Shown piece after piece: positions 16,632 to 25,989 of a stretch of 64,000 nucleotides of DNA. This DNA comes from [Bacillus] selenitireducens MLS10. GTDB lineage: Bacteria; Bacillota; Bacilli; Bacillales; Salisediminibacteriaceae. The DNA lies in NCBI RefSeq assembly GCF_000093085.1, contig NC_014219.1, forward strand, positions 868,001-932,000, given 5' to 3'. The notes beneath the pieces are model-generated. The model saw only the letters and a program-made list of their open reading frames with translations. It was not told the DNA's origin and did no database searches. A program made the position numbers and the translations under genes. Each line of letters opens with the position of its first letter. The first letter of the stretch is position 1.

Positions 16632-19600
16632 TTGGATCAATTTGAACAAGGCAAATGGATCCGGACCGTGTGGGATCCGCTCAAAGAACAAGAACAGAGT
16701 CCATTGGTTGGGGATCAGAAAGTCAAAGTTGCGGCTTACTGTCGGGTGAGTTCAGGAAGCGATGCACAGATTAACTCATTGATGAATCAGGTCCATTATT
16801 TCACTCACTATATACGGGAAAGAGAGCATTGGCAGTTTGCAGGTGTTTATATTGATCAATCGGTAAGTGGGAAAGATGCGATGAAGCAGCAAGGGCTGCA
16901 GCGGTTGATTCGTCATGCGAAGGAGAAGCGGATCGACTTCATTTTGATCAAAAGTGTTTCAAGGCTTACCCGTAACGCAGAGCAAGTGATCCAGATTGTC
17001 AAGGAGCTCAAAGAAGCAGGTGTGGGGATCTATTTTGAACAACAGCAGATCGATACATCTGTGAGATACAATGAATTTTTGTTGAGTACGTATGCAGCGC
17101 TAGGGCAGGAAACCATAGAGCATATGGGCCAGGCGATACGTTGGGGGAAGGAGAAGAAGGCAAAAAAGGGACAAGCGCACCTTGTACCGAAATACGGCTA
17201 CACCATTCAAAAAGGAAGTGGAAAGCCGTATCAGATTCAGCCTGAAGAAGCAGCGGTCGTCAAGCAAATCTTCGACTGGTTTGAAGAGGGGAAAGGGTTC
17301 ACAGCGATTTCCCGAGAATTAAAGCAACTTGGGATTCCCTCTCCTACCGGAAAAGAGACATGGCATCCGTCATCCGTGCGGCGTCTTCTCGGGTCCAGTA
17401 CGTATTCAGGCACAATCATCAGTGGGAAAGATCCACAGCCATACATGTTCAGCAACATGAAAGAAGAACAGGACCTTGTGATCATTGAAAATGCTTGCCC
17501 GGCCATTGTCTCAAAAGAGCAATTCCAGCGGGTGCAGGTCCGGCTGTCAAAGAAGGAGACCACCTATACGAAAGGGAAGCGGACAGTCCATCCCTTTCAG
17601 GGACGTCTCCTTTGCCATCACTGCGATGCGACATTGAATCGGTATAAACCGAATCCCCGGACCTGCAAGTTCAAATGCTATGACCAATCGGTATCAGCAT
17701 GTGGAACGCCTTCTTTATCTGAATCACAAATCACGGAGATGATGAAAGAGGCGTTTTATAAACGATTTGATTTTACAAAAGAGAAAGCCATTCGCGCCTT
17801 ATCTTTAATCCTGAAGCGGATCAATGCTCAGGATCATTTTGAGTTTCACCGCTTGCAGTGGATTAACGAGATCGAGATGAAAAGGGAAAAGGGAAATGCG
17901 AAGGACGTGAAGAAGATCGAAGGCGCATACCGTGATTTCGAAGCGCATATTCAAGAGATTGAACAGGATCGTCCATTCCGTTTACAGGCGTTAGCCTGGT
18001 TGAACGAATGTGATTCCATAAAGGAAGTTGATGAGCAATTGACTGCCGAACGCTTAAGAGCATGGGTGCTGCGGGTTCGGATCGTAACGAGAGATCATTA
18101 TGAAGTCACGTGGATCGATGGTAAACGAACGACGATCGGTGGCCGCCTTCCTGCAAGGAAAAAAGCGAAAACGACAAACAGGAAGGAGGTGATGAAACCG
18201 TTCAAGGGCCTCGAACGTGACGTCCACTCAAAAGGGGATGAGCAGATGGAAGTGAAACGAGACGTGCAAGTCATTGAGCCAAAGCGAGGGCGTGACCTGC
18301 TTGATTATATTCAAACCACCGCTTGGAATGCGCCGTCAGAAAAGGTGGCGCAAGATGAACAAGTCGCGACCGCAGCCTATTGCCGCGTCTCAACAGAGAA
18401 GGAAAGCCAACTTGGCAGCCTTGATCAACAAGTCGCGTTTTACACATACTCGATTATGAAGAATCCCGCCTATTCGTTTGCGGGCATCTATGTGGACGAG
18501 GGGATCAGTGGCCGGACAACAGAGAATCGGCCAGGACTCAATCGCCTGATCAAAGACTGTGAGAGCGGTCTTGTGAAACGGATTGTCTGTAAGTCTTTAT
18601 CGAGACTGAGCCGAAACATTGTCGATGTCCTTGAAATCACACGGCATCTTGCTTCCTTACCGGATCCCGTATATATCTATTTTGAACGGGAAGGCATCCA
18701 TACCGAAACGTCGGATTCAGAGTTCATGCTGTCGATCTTTGGCGGGATTGCAGAGGAAGAAAGTCGAAACAGTGGCCACATGATTGCATGGGGGATGCGC
18801 AATCAGGCGAGACAGGGCAACATCAAAAGGAGGGTGCCGAACTATGGGTATGACAGTGGTGATCACGATTGGCATATTCGTCCGGAAGAAGCCGAGGTGG
18901 TCAGGCGGATTTATCAGGAGATTGAAAACGGGCTTTCCACCAGGGCGATTGCCATGTTGCTGAGTGAGTTGCGGATTCCGACGCCGAACGGACGGGACGT
19001 TTGGAATGTGAACACCATCAGGGAGATTGCGTCATCCCCGATCTACAAAGGGGACTATGTGTATCAAAAGTATGTGACGGATTACAATCAAGGCAGGCGA
19101 GTTAGGAAGAACGAGGGTGACCAGGACCAAATCTATATCGAATTTCATCATGACCCCATTATTGATCGAGATACATGGGAGCGCGTGCAAGTCGTTTTAC
19201 AAGATCGCCATGTACGTCATAACGAACGGAAGAAGAGAGAACCGGATATAGGAGAAAAACGAAATAGCGCGCTTGAACATAAGATGTATTGTTCAATATG
19301 CGGCAAGCTGTATAAAAGAAAAAGAGATGTGTATGAAAGTCACCGAACGAAATACCACCGCCACTATTGGGGGTGTGATGCAAACATTCATCAAATCAAG
19401 CATGTGAATGCTGTGTGTCGAAACTCGCGTACCATGCAACAACGGTATTATGAGGAACACTTCATGGATTTTCTTCAGCGTTTTATTCCCCAAATGAAGA
19501 CGTTCAAAAAACAGGCAGAGGATACGATTCGAAAGATCGATTTGAATGATAAGGACATCGAAAGAGAGCGGAAAATCCGTTTGGAGATTGATCGGTGGAA

Positions 19601-20207
19601 TCATGCTTTGTATGAAGCAGTAGACGAACAGCTGCATGAAAAAGGGAAAGACGCTGCAAAAGTTGAACAGCTGACGACAGGTTTGACCGTGCGCTATGAT
19701 CAATTGAGACAACTCGATGAAAGGCGCTTGCAAGCAAAAGAAGAACGTCGGAATTTAAAGCGATTGCTTAAGTTGCTTAATGGTTATCTGGATGACCGGT
19801 CAGAAGCGTTTCCGCAAACGCTCTACGAAGCACTGATCGAAAAAGTGACGGTGTATCCAGACGGGGCTCTTCATTATCATTTGGTATTCGGTATAGAGTG
19901 GTCGACGCCAAAACGGTATCAAGACTACTTGGATGCGAGCAGTAAACGTGTGAAACACACTTACAAGCGTAAGCGAGAACAACTCTTACAGGATCCGGCT
20001 ATTGATGAAATGCTGGGTTACTGTGAACAACCGAGAACCCGTAAAGACCTGTTAGCCTTTCTGGAACAACGATTACCTCTCTCCCAATACCGGTTTGATG
20101 AACGGATCTTCGCTCCCCTAGAACAGCAAGGGAAGATGAAGCGGTACACCATTAAAGGGCAGGGAAGAACGCTTTACTACGAAGCGGTGAAGCGCAAGAA
20201 CCCGTGA
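16632..20207 (+). CDS. Double-headed large serine recombinase (two modules fused)
   Basis: This 1191-residue protein is two serine recombinases end to end. Module A: VAAYCRVSSGSDAQ (Ser40), YIDQSVSGKDAMKQQGLQRL, IKSVSRLTRN, a Recombinase domain (FTAISRELKQLGIPSPTG) and a zinc ribbon (LLCHHCDATLNRY, CKFKC). The usual QEES motif is degenerate here (GQETIEHM). A basic linker of about 60 residues leads to module B: TAAYCRVSTEKESQ (Ser587), YVDEGISGRTTENRPGLNRL, CKSLSRLSRN, AEEESRNSGHMIAWG, zinc ribbon MYCSICGKLYKRK, coiled coil, then an extra C-terminal helical domain (QPRTRKDLLAFLEQ). Typical family members are 450-650 residues. The start is a TTG nine bases after AAAGGGG. Internal ATG codons at 18192 and 18246 follow SD-like sequence, so module B may also be made alone. 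Confidence 0.93.
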   Translation: MDQFEQGKWIRTVWDPLKEQEQSPLVGDQKVKVAAYCRVSSGSDAQINSLMNQVHYFTHYIREREHWQFAGVYIDQSVSGKDAMKQQGLQRLIRHAKEKRIDFILIKSVSRLTRNAEQVIQIVKELKEAGVGIYFEQQQIDTSVRYNEFLLSTYAALGQETIEHMGQAIRWGKEKKAKKGQAHLVPKYGYTIQKGSGKPYQIQPEEAAVVKQIFDWFEEGKGFTAISRELKQLGIPSPTGKETWHPSSVRRLLGSSTYSGTIISGKDPQPYMFSNMKEEQDLVIIENACPAIVSKEQFQRVQVRLSKKETTYTKGKRTVHPFQGRLLCHHCDATLNRYKPNPRTCKFKCYDQSVSACGTPSLSESQITEMMKEAFYKRFDFTKEKAIRALSLILKRINAQDHFEFHRLQWINEIEMKREKGNAKDVKKIEGAYRDFEAHIQEIEQDRPFRLQALAWLNECDSIKEVDEQLTAERLRAWVLRVRIVTRDHYEVTWIDGKRTTIGGRLPARKKAKTTNRKEVMKPFKGLERDVHSKGDEQMEVKRDVQVIEPKRGRDLLDYIQTTAWNAPSEKVAQDEQVATAAYCRVSTEKESQLGSLDQQVAFYTYSIMKNPAYSFAGIYVDEGISGRTTENRPGLNRLIKDCESGLVKRIVCKSLSRLSRNIVDVLEITRHLASLPDPVYIYFEREGIHTETSDSEFMLSIFGGIAEEESRNSGHMIAWGMRNQARQGNIKRRVPNYGYDSGDHDWHIRPEEAEVVRRIYQEIENGLSTRAIAMLLSELRIPTPNGRDVWNVNTIREIASSPIYKGDYVYQKYVTDYNQGRRVRKNEGDQDQIYIEFHHDPIIDRDTWERVQVVLQDRHVRHNERKKREPDIGEKRNSALEHKMYCSICGKLYKRKRDVYESHRTKYHRHYWGCDANIHQIKHVNAVCRNSRTMQQRYYEEHFMDFLQRFIPQMKTFKKQAEDTIRKIDLNDKDIERERKIRLEIDRWNHALYEAVDEQLHEKGKDAAKVEQLTTGLTVRYDQLRQLDERRLQAKEERRNLKRLLKLLNGYLDDRSEAFPQTLYEALIEKVTVYPDGALHYHLVFGIEWSTPKRYQDYLDASSKRVKHTYKRKREQLLQDPAIDEMLGYCEQPRTRKDLLAFLEQRLPLSQYRFDERIFAPLEQQGKMKRYTIKGQGRTLYYEAVKRKNP

Positions 20208-20313
20208 TAGGCGTTGAAAAGAAGAAGGATCTCGAGTAAACTGAACGAAAGGAAAAAATCGGTTCGCCCGGTTTGTCACAGCGGAGTCGTACTTCGCTTA
20301 AGTTTATGATTTT

Positions 20314-20350
20314 AGCATCTGCCTGCACAGGTAGGTGCTTCATTTTTTTA
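20314..20350 (+). terminator. Terminator after the recombinase cluster
   Basis: AGCATCTGCCTG (20314-20325) pairs with CAGGTAGGTGCT (20328-20339) with two imperfect positions, followed by T-CA-TTTTTTT. It ends the recombinase transcript about 110 bases after the last stop codon. Confidence 0.75.
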
Positions 20351-20373
20351 TCGGATGCAGATTCAATTCAGGG

Positions 20374-20402
20374 TGGACAACAGCAGAGATTTGATTTACG
20401 AT
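20374..20402 (+). promoter_or_regulatory. Sigma-A-like promoter for hairpin element copy A
   Basis: TGGACA (20374-20379) and TACGAT (20397-20402) are separated by 17 bases. The conserved hairpin element starts 8 bases after the -10 box. Its weaker consensus match is supported by the same arrangement at copy B (29487-29515). Confidence 0.5.
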
Positions 20403-20410
20403 TAGTTGCA

Positions 20411-20460
20411 ACAGTACCCGCCACGCCTAGTTAATCATGCGGACCAAGGTGGGTCATTTT
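20411..20460 (+). ncRNA. Promoter-linked short hairpin element, copy A
   Basis: The sequence ACAGTACCCGCCACGC, a variable loop, GCGGACCAAGGTGGGTC and a T run recurs at 29523-29570. ACCCGCC pairs with GGTGGGT (one G-T), and CGC with GCG inside, leaving ACCAA unpaired on the 3' side. With a promoter directly upstream and a T run at the end, it would make a transcript of about 50 bases: a small RNA, or a leader or attenuator. Confidence 0.5.
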
Positions 20461-20472
20461 ATAAGGGATCAT

Positions 20473-20507
20473 ACTCCGGTTACCCAAGGGTCCGGGGTTT
20501 TTATTTT
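20473..20507 (+). terminator. Terminator hairpin
   Basis: ACTCCGG (20473-20479) pairs with CCGGGGT (20492-20498), and ACCC with GGGT inside, followed by TTTTTATTTT. It follows hairpin element A by only about a dozen bases. Confidence 0.7.
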
Positions 20508-20535
20508 GGACGATTATCGTGATTTGAATACGCTG

Positions 20536-20574
20536 AAGAGCTCATTTCCTTAGGGGGGATGGGCTCTTTTTTTT
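20536..20574 (+). terminator. Terminator hairpin
   Basis: AAGAGCTCAT (20536-20545) pairs with ATGGGCTCTT (20559-20568) over 10 bp with one G-T, followed by eight or more T. With the preceding hairpins it isolates the recombinase end from the surface-protein gene beyond. Confidence 0.75.
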
Positions 20575-20737
20575 GCGTTTAGAAAGGTATATTTGGAAAG
20601 GTAGTGGAAAACGGAGATTCTTGAGCAGTCAATGCTAAGAATATACGAGCGATTGAAATCGTTGCTCTATCTTATAGAAGAAACTCGGATAGAGGGGGGT
20701 ACTATTTTGCGTAATTTATCAAGGCTAGGTCACGGCG

Positions 20738-23700
20738 TCAACGGCAGACCATGCCGGAAATTCAATATTCTATTATCCGCGAGATTTGGATAATGCCGAA
20801 GAGCTGTACTTCAATATCAGCAATGAAGAAGGTGAAGATGCTTCGCCACCAACGGTTGCCGATGTGCAGGTGGACACCAGTGAAACTTACTATGGTGAGC
20901 GGATTGCGGTGAGCTTAGTTGCCGAAGATGATCTGTCGGGGGTAAGAAGTGTTTCCGTATTTTTCAGGACACCGTCAGATTCCCGTTCAGAATCCGTCCG
21001 ATTGAATTATGACGAAGAGACGGATCGGTGGAAGGGGTATTATACGGTACCGGAATATGCGGCAAGCGGCAAGTACCCGCTCGACTTCATCTCAACGGCA
21101 GACCATGCCGGAAATTCAATATTCTATTATCCACGAGATGTGGATAATGCTGATGATCTGTATTTTAATATCATTGCGTCTCTTCCACCGCTGCCGGATA
21201 TTGATCCTGTGCCGGGAACTTTTACATTGGACAATGAAACCTGGACATCGAAGACAATAGACGGGGACTTGTATGTAGGACCGGAATCGATCCTGAGTAT
21301 CGATGGCGATGTTCAGATTAACGGGGACGTTTATGTATTCGGTGCAATCAGAAGTTTTGGCGGTTTGAATGTTACAGGGACCATGAATGTAAGAAGTGCA
21401 AATTTCAGTGCTTTTTCATTTTCTCCCGTTTCTCAGGGATCATTAAATGTGATTAGCGGCTCCAATCATTTTGGTACGTTACGTGCCACAAATGCCAGGT
21501 GGGATATTCCGTTCCGGTTGGATCATGAATCATTTGAAGTCAAGGACGGCAGTCTGCTTGTTGAAGGAGCGATGATCCCGGTTGGTGATTTGTATATCAA
21601 TGATCAGCAAGTGGATTTTTATCGCAACGGCGTTTTCGAAGAAACCCTGACAGATATTGAAGGGGATGAGCTGGCGTTTCGCATTATAGATGTCTTTGGT
21701 AATAAGCGTACTTTTTCAGAACCGCTGACGTATTACGGGGTGCCTTATTGGCTTGAAGACAGCGAACTTGAAGTGACGGAGGTATCAGATATCGAAGCTT
21801 CACTGAAGTGGGGGACTACAGTCGATCCTGAAGAGACAGATTCTTTTCGGATTTACCTGAATGATACTCTTGTTTCGGATGTGGGTGATGACAGTCATTC
21901 ATACACATTAACCGGCTTGGAACCTATGACGGAGTATGATGTTCAAGTCGTTGCTACGAGTATTTATGGGAAAGAATCTAAACCTCTGAAGGTATCTTTC
22001 AAAACAGAACCTGATGAAGAAATGATCAAAGAGTGGGATCGTTTAATCAAAACTGCTGAAGAGGCCATTGGACTTTTGCCTGAGCGAAATCAGATAAGCA
22101 GATCGGATCGTGAGCAGATAAAAGAAGCGCGGGATGCCGTTGATCAAGCCTTGGAAGCGGACCTGACAGCTGCGGATATTGAAGGTTTATCTCTTTTATC
22201 TGATGCAGAAGAGCGCTTGGTTGAACTCGACGATATGCTCGAAGATGTAATCCGTACCATTGCAGGCTTGAAAGATATCACTCAACTGACGCCGGCTGAT
22301 GCAGAAGACATACATGCTGCCCGTGAGACGGTGGAGAAAGCGAAAGAAGCAGGCATTGACAGTGCAGAGATTGCGAATTATGATCGTTTGACAGCGGCAG
22401 AGGACCTTCTTGAGAAACTGAAAGATCTGCTTCAAGCGGCAAACACTAAAATAAACGACCTTCCAGAACTTCGTGAATTGACGTTGTCTGACGCAGAACA
22501 GATTAAAAACACCCGTGAGGCAGTCAACGAAGCATTGTCACAGGGCTATGATGAGAGTGATCTGGAGAACCTGATTCACCTTGAAGAAGGGGAAAAGCGG
22601 CTCATCAAACTGAACGAGCTTCTCGAACAGGCTGAGCTGCGGATTGGACATCTTCCGGATGGGGAAGATCTGTTACCGGGACATGAAGAAGAGATAGAGG
22701 CTGCCCGTAAGGCGGTGGAAAGAGCAAAAGAAGAAGGTATTTCACCGGAGTCAATTTCGAATCTGCACATATTGACTCAAGCAGAAGAAGTGATGAAGGC
22801 TTTCACTGAAAAGCTTACGGTACTGCAAGAAGCGCTCCATTCAGTACCGGATTTGGCTGACGTGACAGCTGATCATGCGCCATTGATTGCTGATGTTCAA
22901 AACCAGGTCGATGCAATTGCGTCTGAACCAGTTCTGGAAGAAGAGAAAAAACGGTTGGATCACTTCCTCGAAGTGAAAGAGCGGCTACAGCTGTTAGTGA
23001 CATTGGAAGAGATGATTTCAGCACTTCCTCCGGTTGATGAGATCAGCGTAAAAGATGACGAAAGCCTGATAGATGAAACAGTTGCTGAGGTGAACGGAGT
23101 GGTTGATTCGGGTGTGCGAAAAGAGAGCATTCTTTCGTACGATTCATTAATGACTGTGGAGAAGCGCTATGCAGATCTTAAGAAAGCTGTTTTTGATGCA
23201 GAAGCGGCGATTTCGGGTTTACCTGCTCCGGATGATCTGACTCTCGAGCATCAGAATCAGCTCGAAGAAGCGAGGAACAAAACGGATCAGGTGAAAGAAC
23301 TCAGTAAATATGGTCTGGAATCGGTTTATCATTATGCAGAACTGGCAGTGCTTGAAGAGCGAATGGCGATATTGAAATCGTTGGAACATTCCCCTTTCCG
23401 TGACGTTGTGAGTTCGAATCGCTTTGCCGAAGACATTTACTATCTGACTCACCGTGAGGTGATATCCGGATTTCCTGATGGTTCTTTTCATCCGGACAGA
23501 ACCGTGACTCGTGCACAGGCGGCGATTATGATTGGACGTGCATTAGGCTTTGACGGGGAACAACGGGATAATCAGTTTGCGGATGTCAGTACATCCATGC
23601 AGGCGTCCGGTTTTATTCAGGCTGCTGCGGATGTCGGGATCATTCAGGGTTTCCCGGATGAAACCTTCCGTCCTGACGATACCGTTACACGAGGGCAGAT

Positions 23701-23914
23701 GGCGATTTTCCTCGCACGTGCCTTCGATCTTCAGGACGACGGATCATCAAACATCACGTTTACGGATATGTCTTCCTCCATGCAGGCTTATCATGCTGTG
23801 CATGCCATCTATACGAAAGATATTACGCAAGGCTTTCCTGATGGAACATACCGTCCTGATGAAGGAGTAACCCGCGGGCAGTTCAGTGCATTTTTGACAA
23901 GAGCATTACAATAA
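20738..23914 (+). pseudogene. SLH-domain surface protein, 5'-truncated at the prophage junction
   Basis: This frame encodes about 1058 residues of a cell-wall-anchored protein but has no signal peptide or initiation region. Codons from 20738 (STADHAGNSIFYYPRD) repeat, nearly base for base, an internal segment at 21091, so the frame enters in the middle of a repeat. Visible parts are two Ig-like repeats ending in LYFNI, a beta-rich block (IDGDLYVGPESILSIDGDVQ), a fibronectin-III-like domain (EASLKWGTTVDPEETDSFRI), six or seven helical repeats of about 70 residues (ELTLSDAEQIKNTREAVNEA), and three C-terminal SLH domains with GFPDGSFHPDRTVTRAQAA, GFPDETFRPDDTVTRGQMA and GFPDGTYRPDEGVTRGQFS. The missing 5' part is expected at the left prophage end. 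An in-frame TTG at 20786 might be annotated as a start but would give an unexported protein. Confidence 0.8.
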
Positions 23915-23921
23915 TTACAGG

Positions 23922-23950
23922 AAGAGTCCTGATTTGGGGCTCTTTCTTCA
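23922..23950 (+). terminator. Terminator after the SLH gene
   Basis: AAGAGTCC (23922-23929) pairs with GGGCTCTT (23937-23944) over 8 bp with one T-G pair, followed by T-rich sequence. Confidence 0.6.
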
Positions 23951-23967
23951 TGTTTTTATCCACATAC

Positions 23968-24024
23968 AGACACCCCCGTATGCCTTGCTTGCGCTTTGGC
24001 ATACGGGGGTGTCTTCTTTATTTA
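23968..24024. terminator. Strong bidirectional terminator
   Basis: AGACACCCCCGTATGCC (23968-23984) pairs perfectly with GGCATACGGGGGTGTCT (23998-24014), 17 bp, with T-rich sequence on the + side and A-rich flanks for the - strand. It lies between two convergent genes and can serve both. Confidence 0.8.
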
Positions 24025-24077
24025 TAATAGGGTCTGTTTCATAAGCGGCTTGATCCGATCGCGCTTTTGCCTTTAGG

Positions 24078-25715
24078 TTATTCCGTCAGGCGCACGTCTT
24101 TTAAATACGGGAAGCTGCTCGGGTACTGGAAGAAGCCGTCGACGCGGTCTTCAAGACCTGCGAGGAGAACGGAATGGTACAAAAAGACCATCGGTGCCTC
24201 GTCGGCAATGAGCTGCTGGACTTCTTCATAGAGCGCGAGGCGTTCCTGTTCATCGGTTTCCTGACGGGCTGCTTCAAGGAGAGCATCGATCTCGTCATTG
24301 GCGAGGAACGAGCGGTTTCCCGGAGCGCCGGCATTGGATGAATGGAACATCGCATACAGGCCGTAGTCGGCGTCAAGGGTTACGGTTCCCCAGCTGCCGA
24401 CGAACAGTTCGGAATCCCCCTGGCCGGTGACGTCGAGATACGTGCCGGTTTCCATCGTTTCGATCTCCGCATCAATGCCGATTTCCCGCAGGTTGGATTG
24501 GGCGGTTTCGGCGATGTCGATGAAGGCCCGTCCATCGTTGGACGTAATCGTCGTTGAGAAACCGTCCGGGTAGCCCGCTTCCGCGAGAAGCGCCTTTGCT
24601 TCTTCGGGGTCAAAGCCGATTGAAGAGACGTTCTCACTGTAGCCGATGACGGTTGGGGCGAGCGGACCGTTTGCTTCAAGGGCGACGCCGTCTGTCGCGA
24701 TCTCAATGACGTCCTGTTTGTTGACGGCCATGGAAATGGCCTGACGGACGCGGATATCGTCAAACGGCTCGGCCTCGGTGTTCATCCCGAGGTAGGTCAG
24801 GTTTGCACTCGGGGACTCGAGGACGGACGTGCCGTCGTTGCTGTTGATGCGGCTGATGTCGTTGGCATTGACCGGATAAATGATCTGGGCCGAGCCGGTT
24901 TCGAGTTCACCGACTCTCGTTAAATCTTCAGGCGTGACGCTGAAGGTAATCGCTTCGACGCCGGCAGGATCTGCCCAGTAGCCGTCATGACGGACGAGGC
25001 TGACGGATTCGCCCGGGGTCTGGCTGTCGAACTTCATATAGCCGGTGCCGATCGGGTTCTCACTGACGGTGACAAACGGTTCGCCGCCGTCTTCCACATG
25101 GGCGCGGTCGGCTTCGATCTGTTCAAGGCTCACCATATGACCGCCCGGGTGCGCGAGGTGAGAAGGGAGTGCCGAGAACGGGAAGTCGGTTGTGATGGTT
25201 ACGGTATAGTCATCAACCACTTCGACCTCGTCGATCATATCAAAGAGAAAACCGAGAGGGGAGGCAAGATCCGGATCGCGGACACGGTCGAGGTTCGCCT
25301 TCACCACGTCTGCGTTGAAGGGGGATCCGTCATGGAACGTCACGTCTTCTCTCAGTTCGAACTGCCACGTCGTCTCATCAAGGGGCTCGTAGTGTTCAGC
25401 CAAGGCTGGCTGGAGCTCAAGGTCCGTGTTCAATTCGACGAGCGTGTCATAAATCGGATTCATCACATACAGGGAGTTGCCGTCATTCGCCCCGTGGGGA
25501 TCGAGGGATACTGGTGCAGCCTGCAGATGCAGGTTCAGGATATCCTCATGATCCCCGTCTGCCTGCGCGTCATTCGGGTCATTGTTTTCCTCATTGTTAT
25601 GCTGTTCGCTGTCGCTTGTATTGTTTGTCGCATCGTTTGGTTCAGCTTCGTTGGCGCACGCACCGAGAATCATCAACGCCGCCGATCCTGCCATCATACC
25701 CTTTATCGCATTCAT
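24078..25715 (-). CDS. Extracellular solute-binding lipoprotein (peptide/nickel type, SBP_bac_5)
   Basis: This 545-residue lipoprotein should capture oligopeptides, nickel chelates or similar ligands for an ABC importer. MNAIKGMMAGSAALMILGAC is a lipoprotein signal with lipobox LGAC, followed by a low-complexity acidic linker (N, D, E). The family pattern is clear: LDPHGANDGNSLYVMNPIYD, LAEHYEPLDETTWQFELRED, VTFHDGSPFNADVVKANLDR, VRQAISMAVNKQDVIEIA and LYEEVQQLIADEAPMVFLYH. I chose the ATG at 25715, eight bases after GGAGG; a longer frame lacks a signal sequence. No permease or ATPase genes adjoin it, so it either serves a transporter elsewhere or is an orphan. A good sigma-A promoter precedes it. 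Confidence 0.93.
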   Translation of the reverse strand: MNAIKGMMAGSAALMILGACANEAEPNDATNNTSDSEQHNNEENNDPNDAQADGDHEDILNLHLQAAPVSLDPHGANDGNSLYVMNPIYDTLVELNTDLELQPALAEHYEPLDETTWQFELREDVTFHDGSPFNADVVKANLDRVRDPDLASPLGFLFDMIDEVEVVDDYTVTITTDFPFSALPSHLAHPGGHMVSLEQIEADRAHVEDGGEPFVTVSENPIGTGYMKFDSQTPGESVSLVRHDGYWADPAGVEAITFSVTPEDLTRVGELETGSAQIIYPVNANDISRINSNDGTSVLESPSANLTYLGMNTEAEPFDDIRVRQAISMAVNKQDVIEIATDGVALEANGPLAPTVIGYSENVSSIGFDPEEAKALLAEAGYPDGFSTTITSNDGRAFIDIAETAQSNLREIGIDAEIETMETGTYLDVTGQGDSELFVGSWGTVTLDADYGLYAMFHSSNAGAPGNRSFLANDEIDALLEAARQETDEQERLALYEEVQQLIADEAPMVFLYHSVLLAGLEDRVDGFFQYPSSFPYLKDVRLTE

Positions 25716-25731
25716 TTTCGTCAACCTCCAA

Positions 25732-25791
25732 TTATTCTGATATATTTTGTCGGAATAAAGACAGCATAGCCGATCGACCAAGGTTTGTCAA
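25732..25791 (-). promoter_or_regulatory. Sigma-A promoter and operator-like repeat of the binding-protein gene
   Basis: On the - strand TTGACA (25786-25791) and TATGCT (25763-25768) are separated by 17 bases. Downstream of the start point lies an inverted repeat, TTATTC (25732-25737) with GAATAA (25753-25758), separated by an AT-rich centre, which could be a repressor site. The promoter is convincing; the operator is a guess. Confidence 0.7.
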
Positions 25792-25989
25792 TGCAAAAGA
25801 TCCGTTCATGACGGGCTTTTTGGCAGATTGGAAACAGTCCGCTTACGTATCCGCGAGGGATTTCAGTGGGGATTACCAAAATGTAATACTCAAAGTTGAG
25901 ATTATCTAATGAACCCGGATACTTTATCGAAGCTTACAGGGTTGATCTGTCCCAAAAGGAAGTTGCCGAAAATAGTTTAAATCAATCAT

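Larger units (their letters stand above)
20208..20737. other. Non-coding right end of the prophage
   Basis: No convincing gene is present between the last recombinase and the truncated surface-protein gene. The stretch holds the hairpins and promoter listed separately, then 160 bases (20576-20737) without recognisable features. Homology to the host gene begins at about 20738, so the prophage boundary or attachment core probably lies just before that point. Confidence 0.5.

Noticed and set aside
13260-20207. SCC-type ccr recombinase complex
   Set aside because: Ccr genes also come as adjacent large serine recombinases, but here the neighbours are phage structural genes, no fused Ccr is known to me, and the junction lies in a surface gene rather than at the rlmH end.
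25730-25760. Fur or PerR box upstream of the binding lipoprotein
   Set aside because: The repeat TTATTC-GAATAA does not match the usual spacing or core of those boxes.
24987-25769. 260-codon + strand frame opposite the binding lipoprotein
   Set aside because: It is the antisense shadow of a gene with a clear lipobox, promoter and family motifs.
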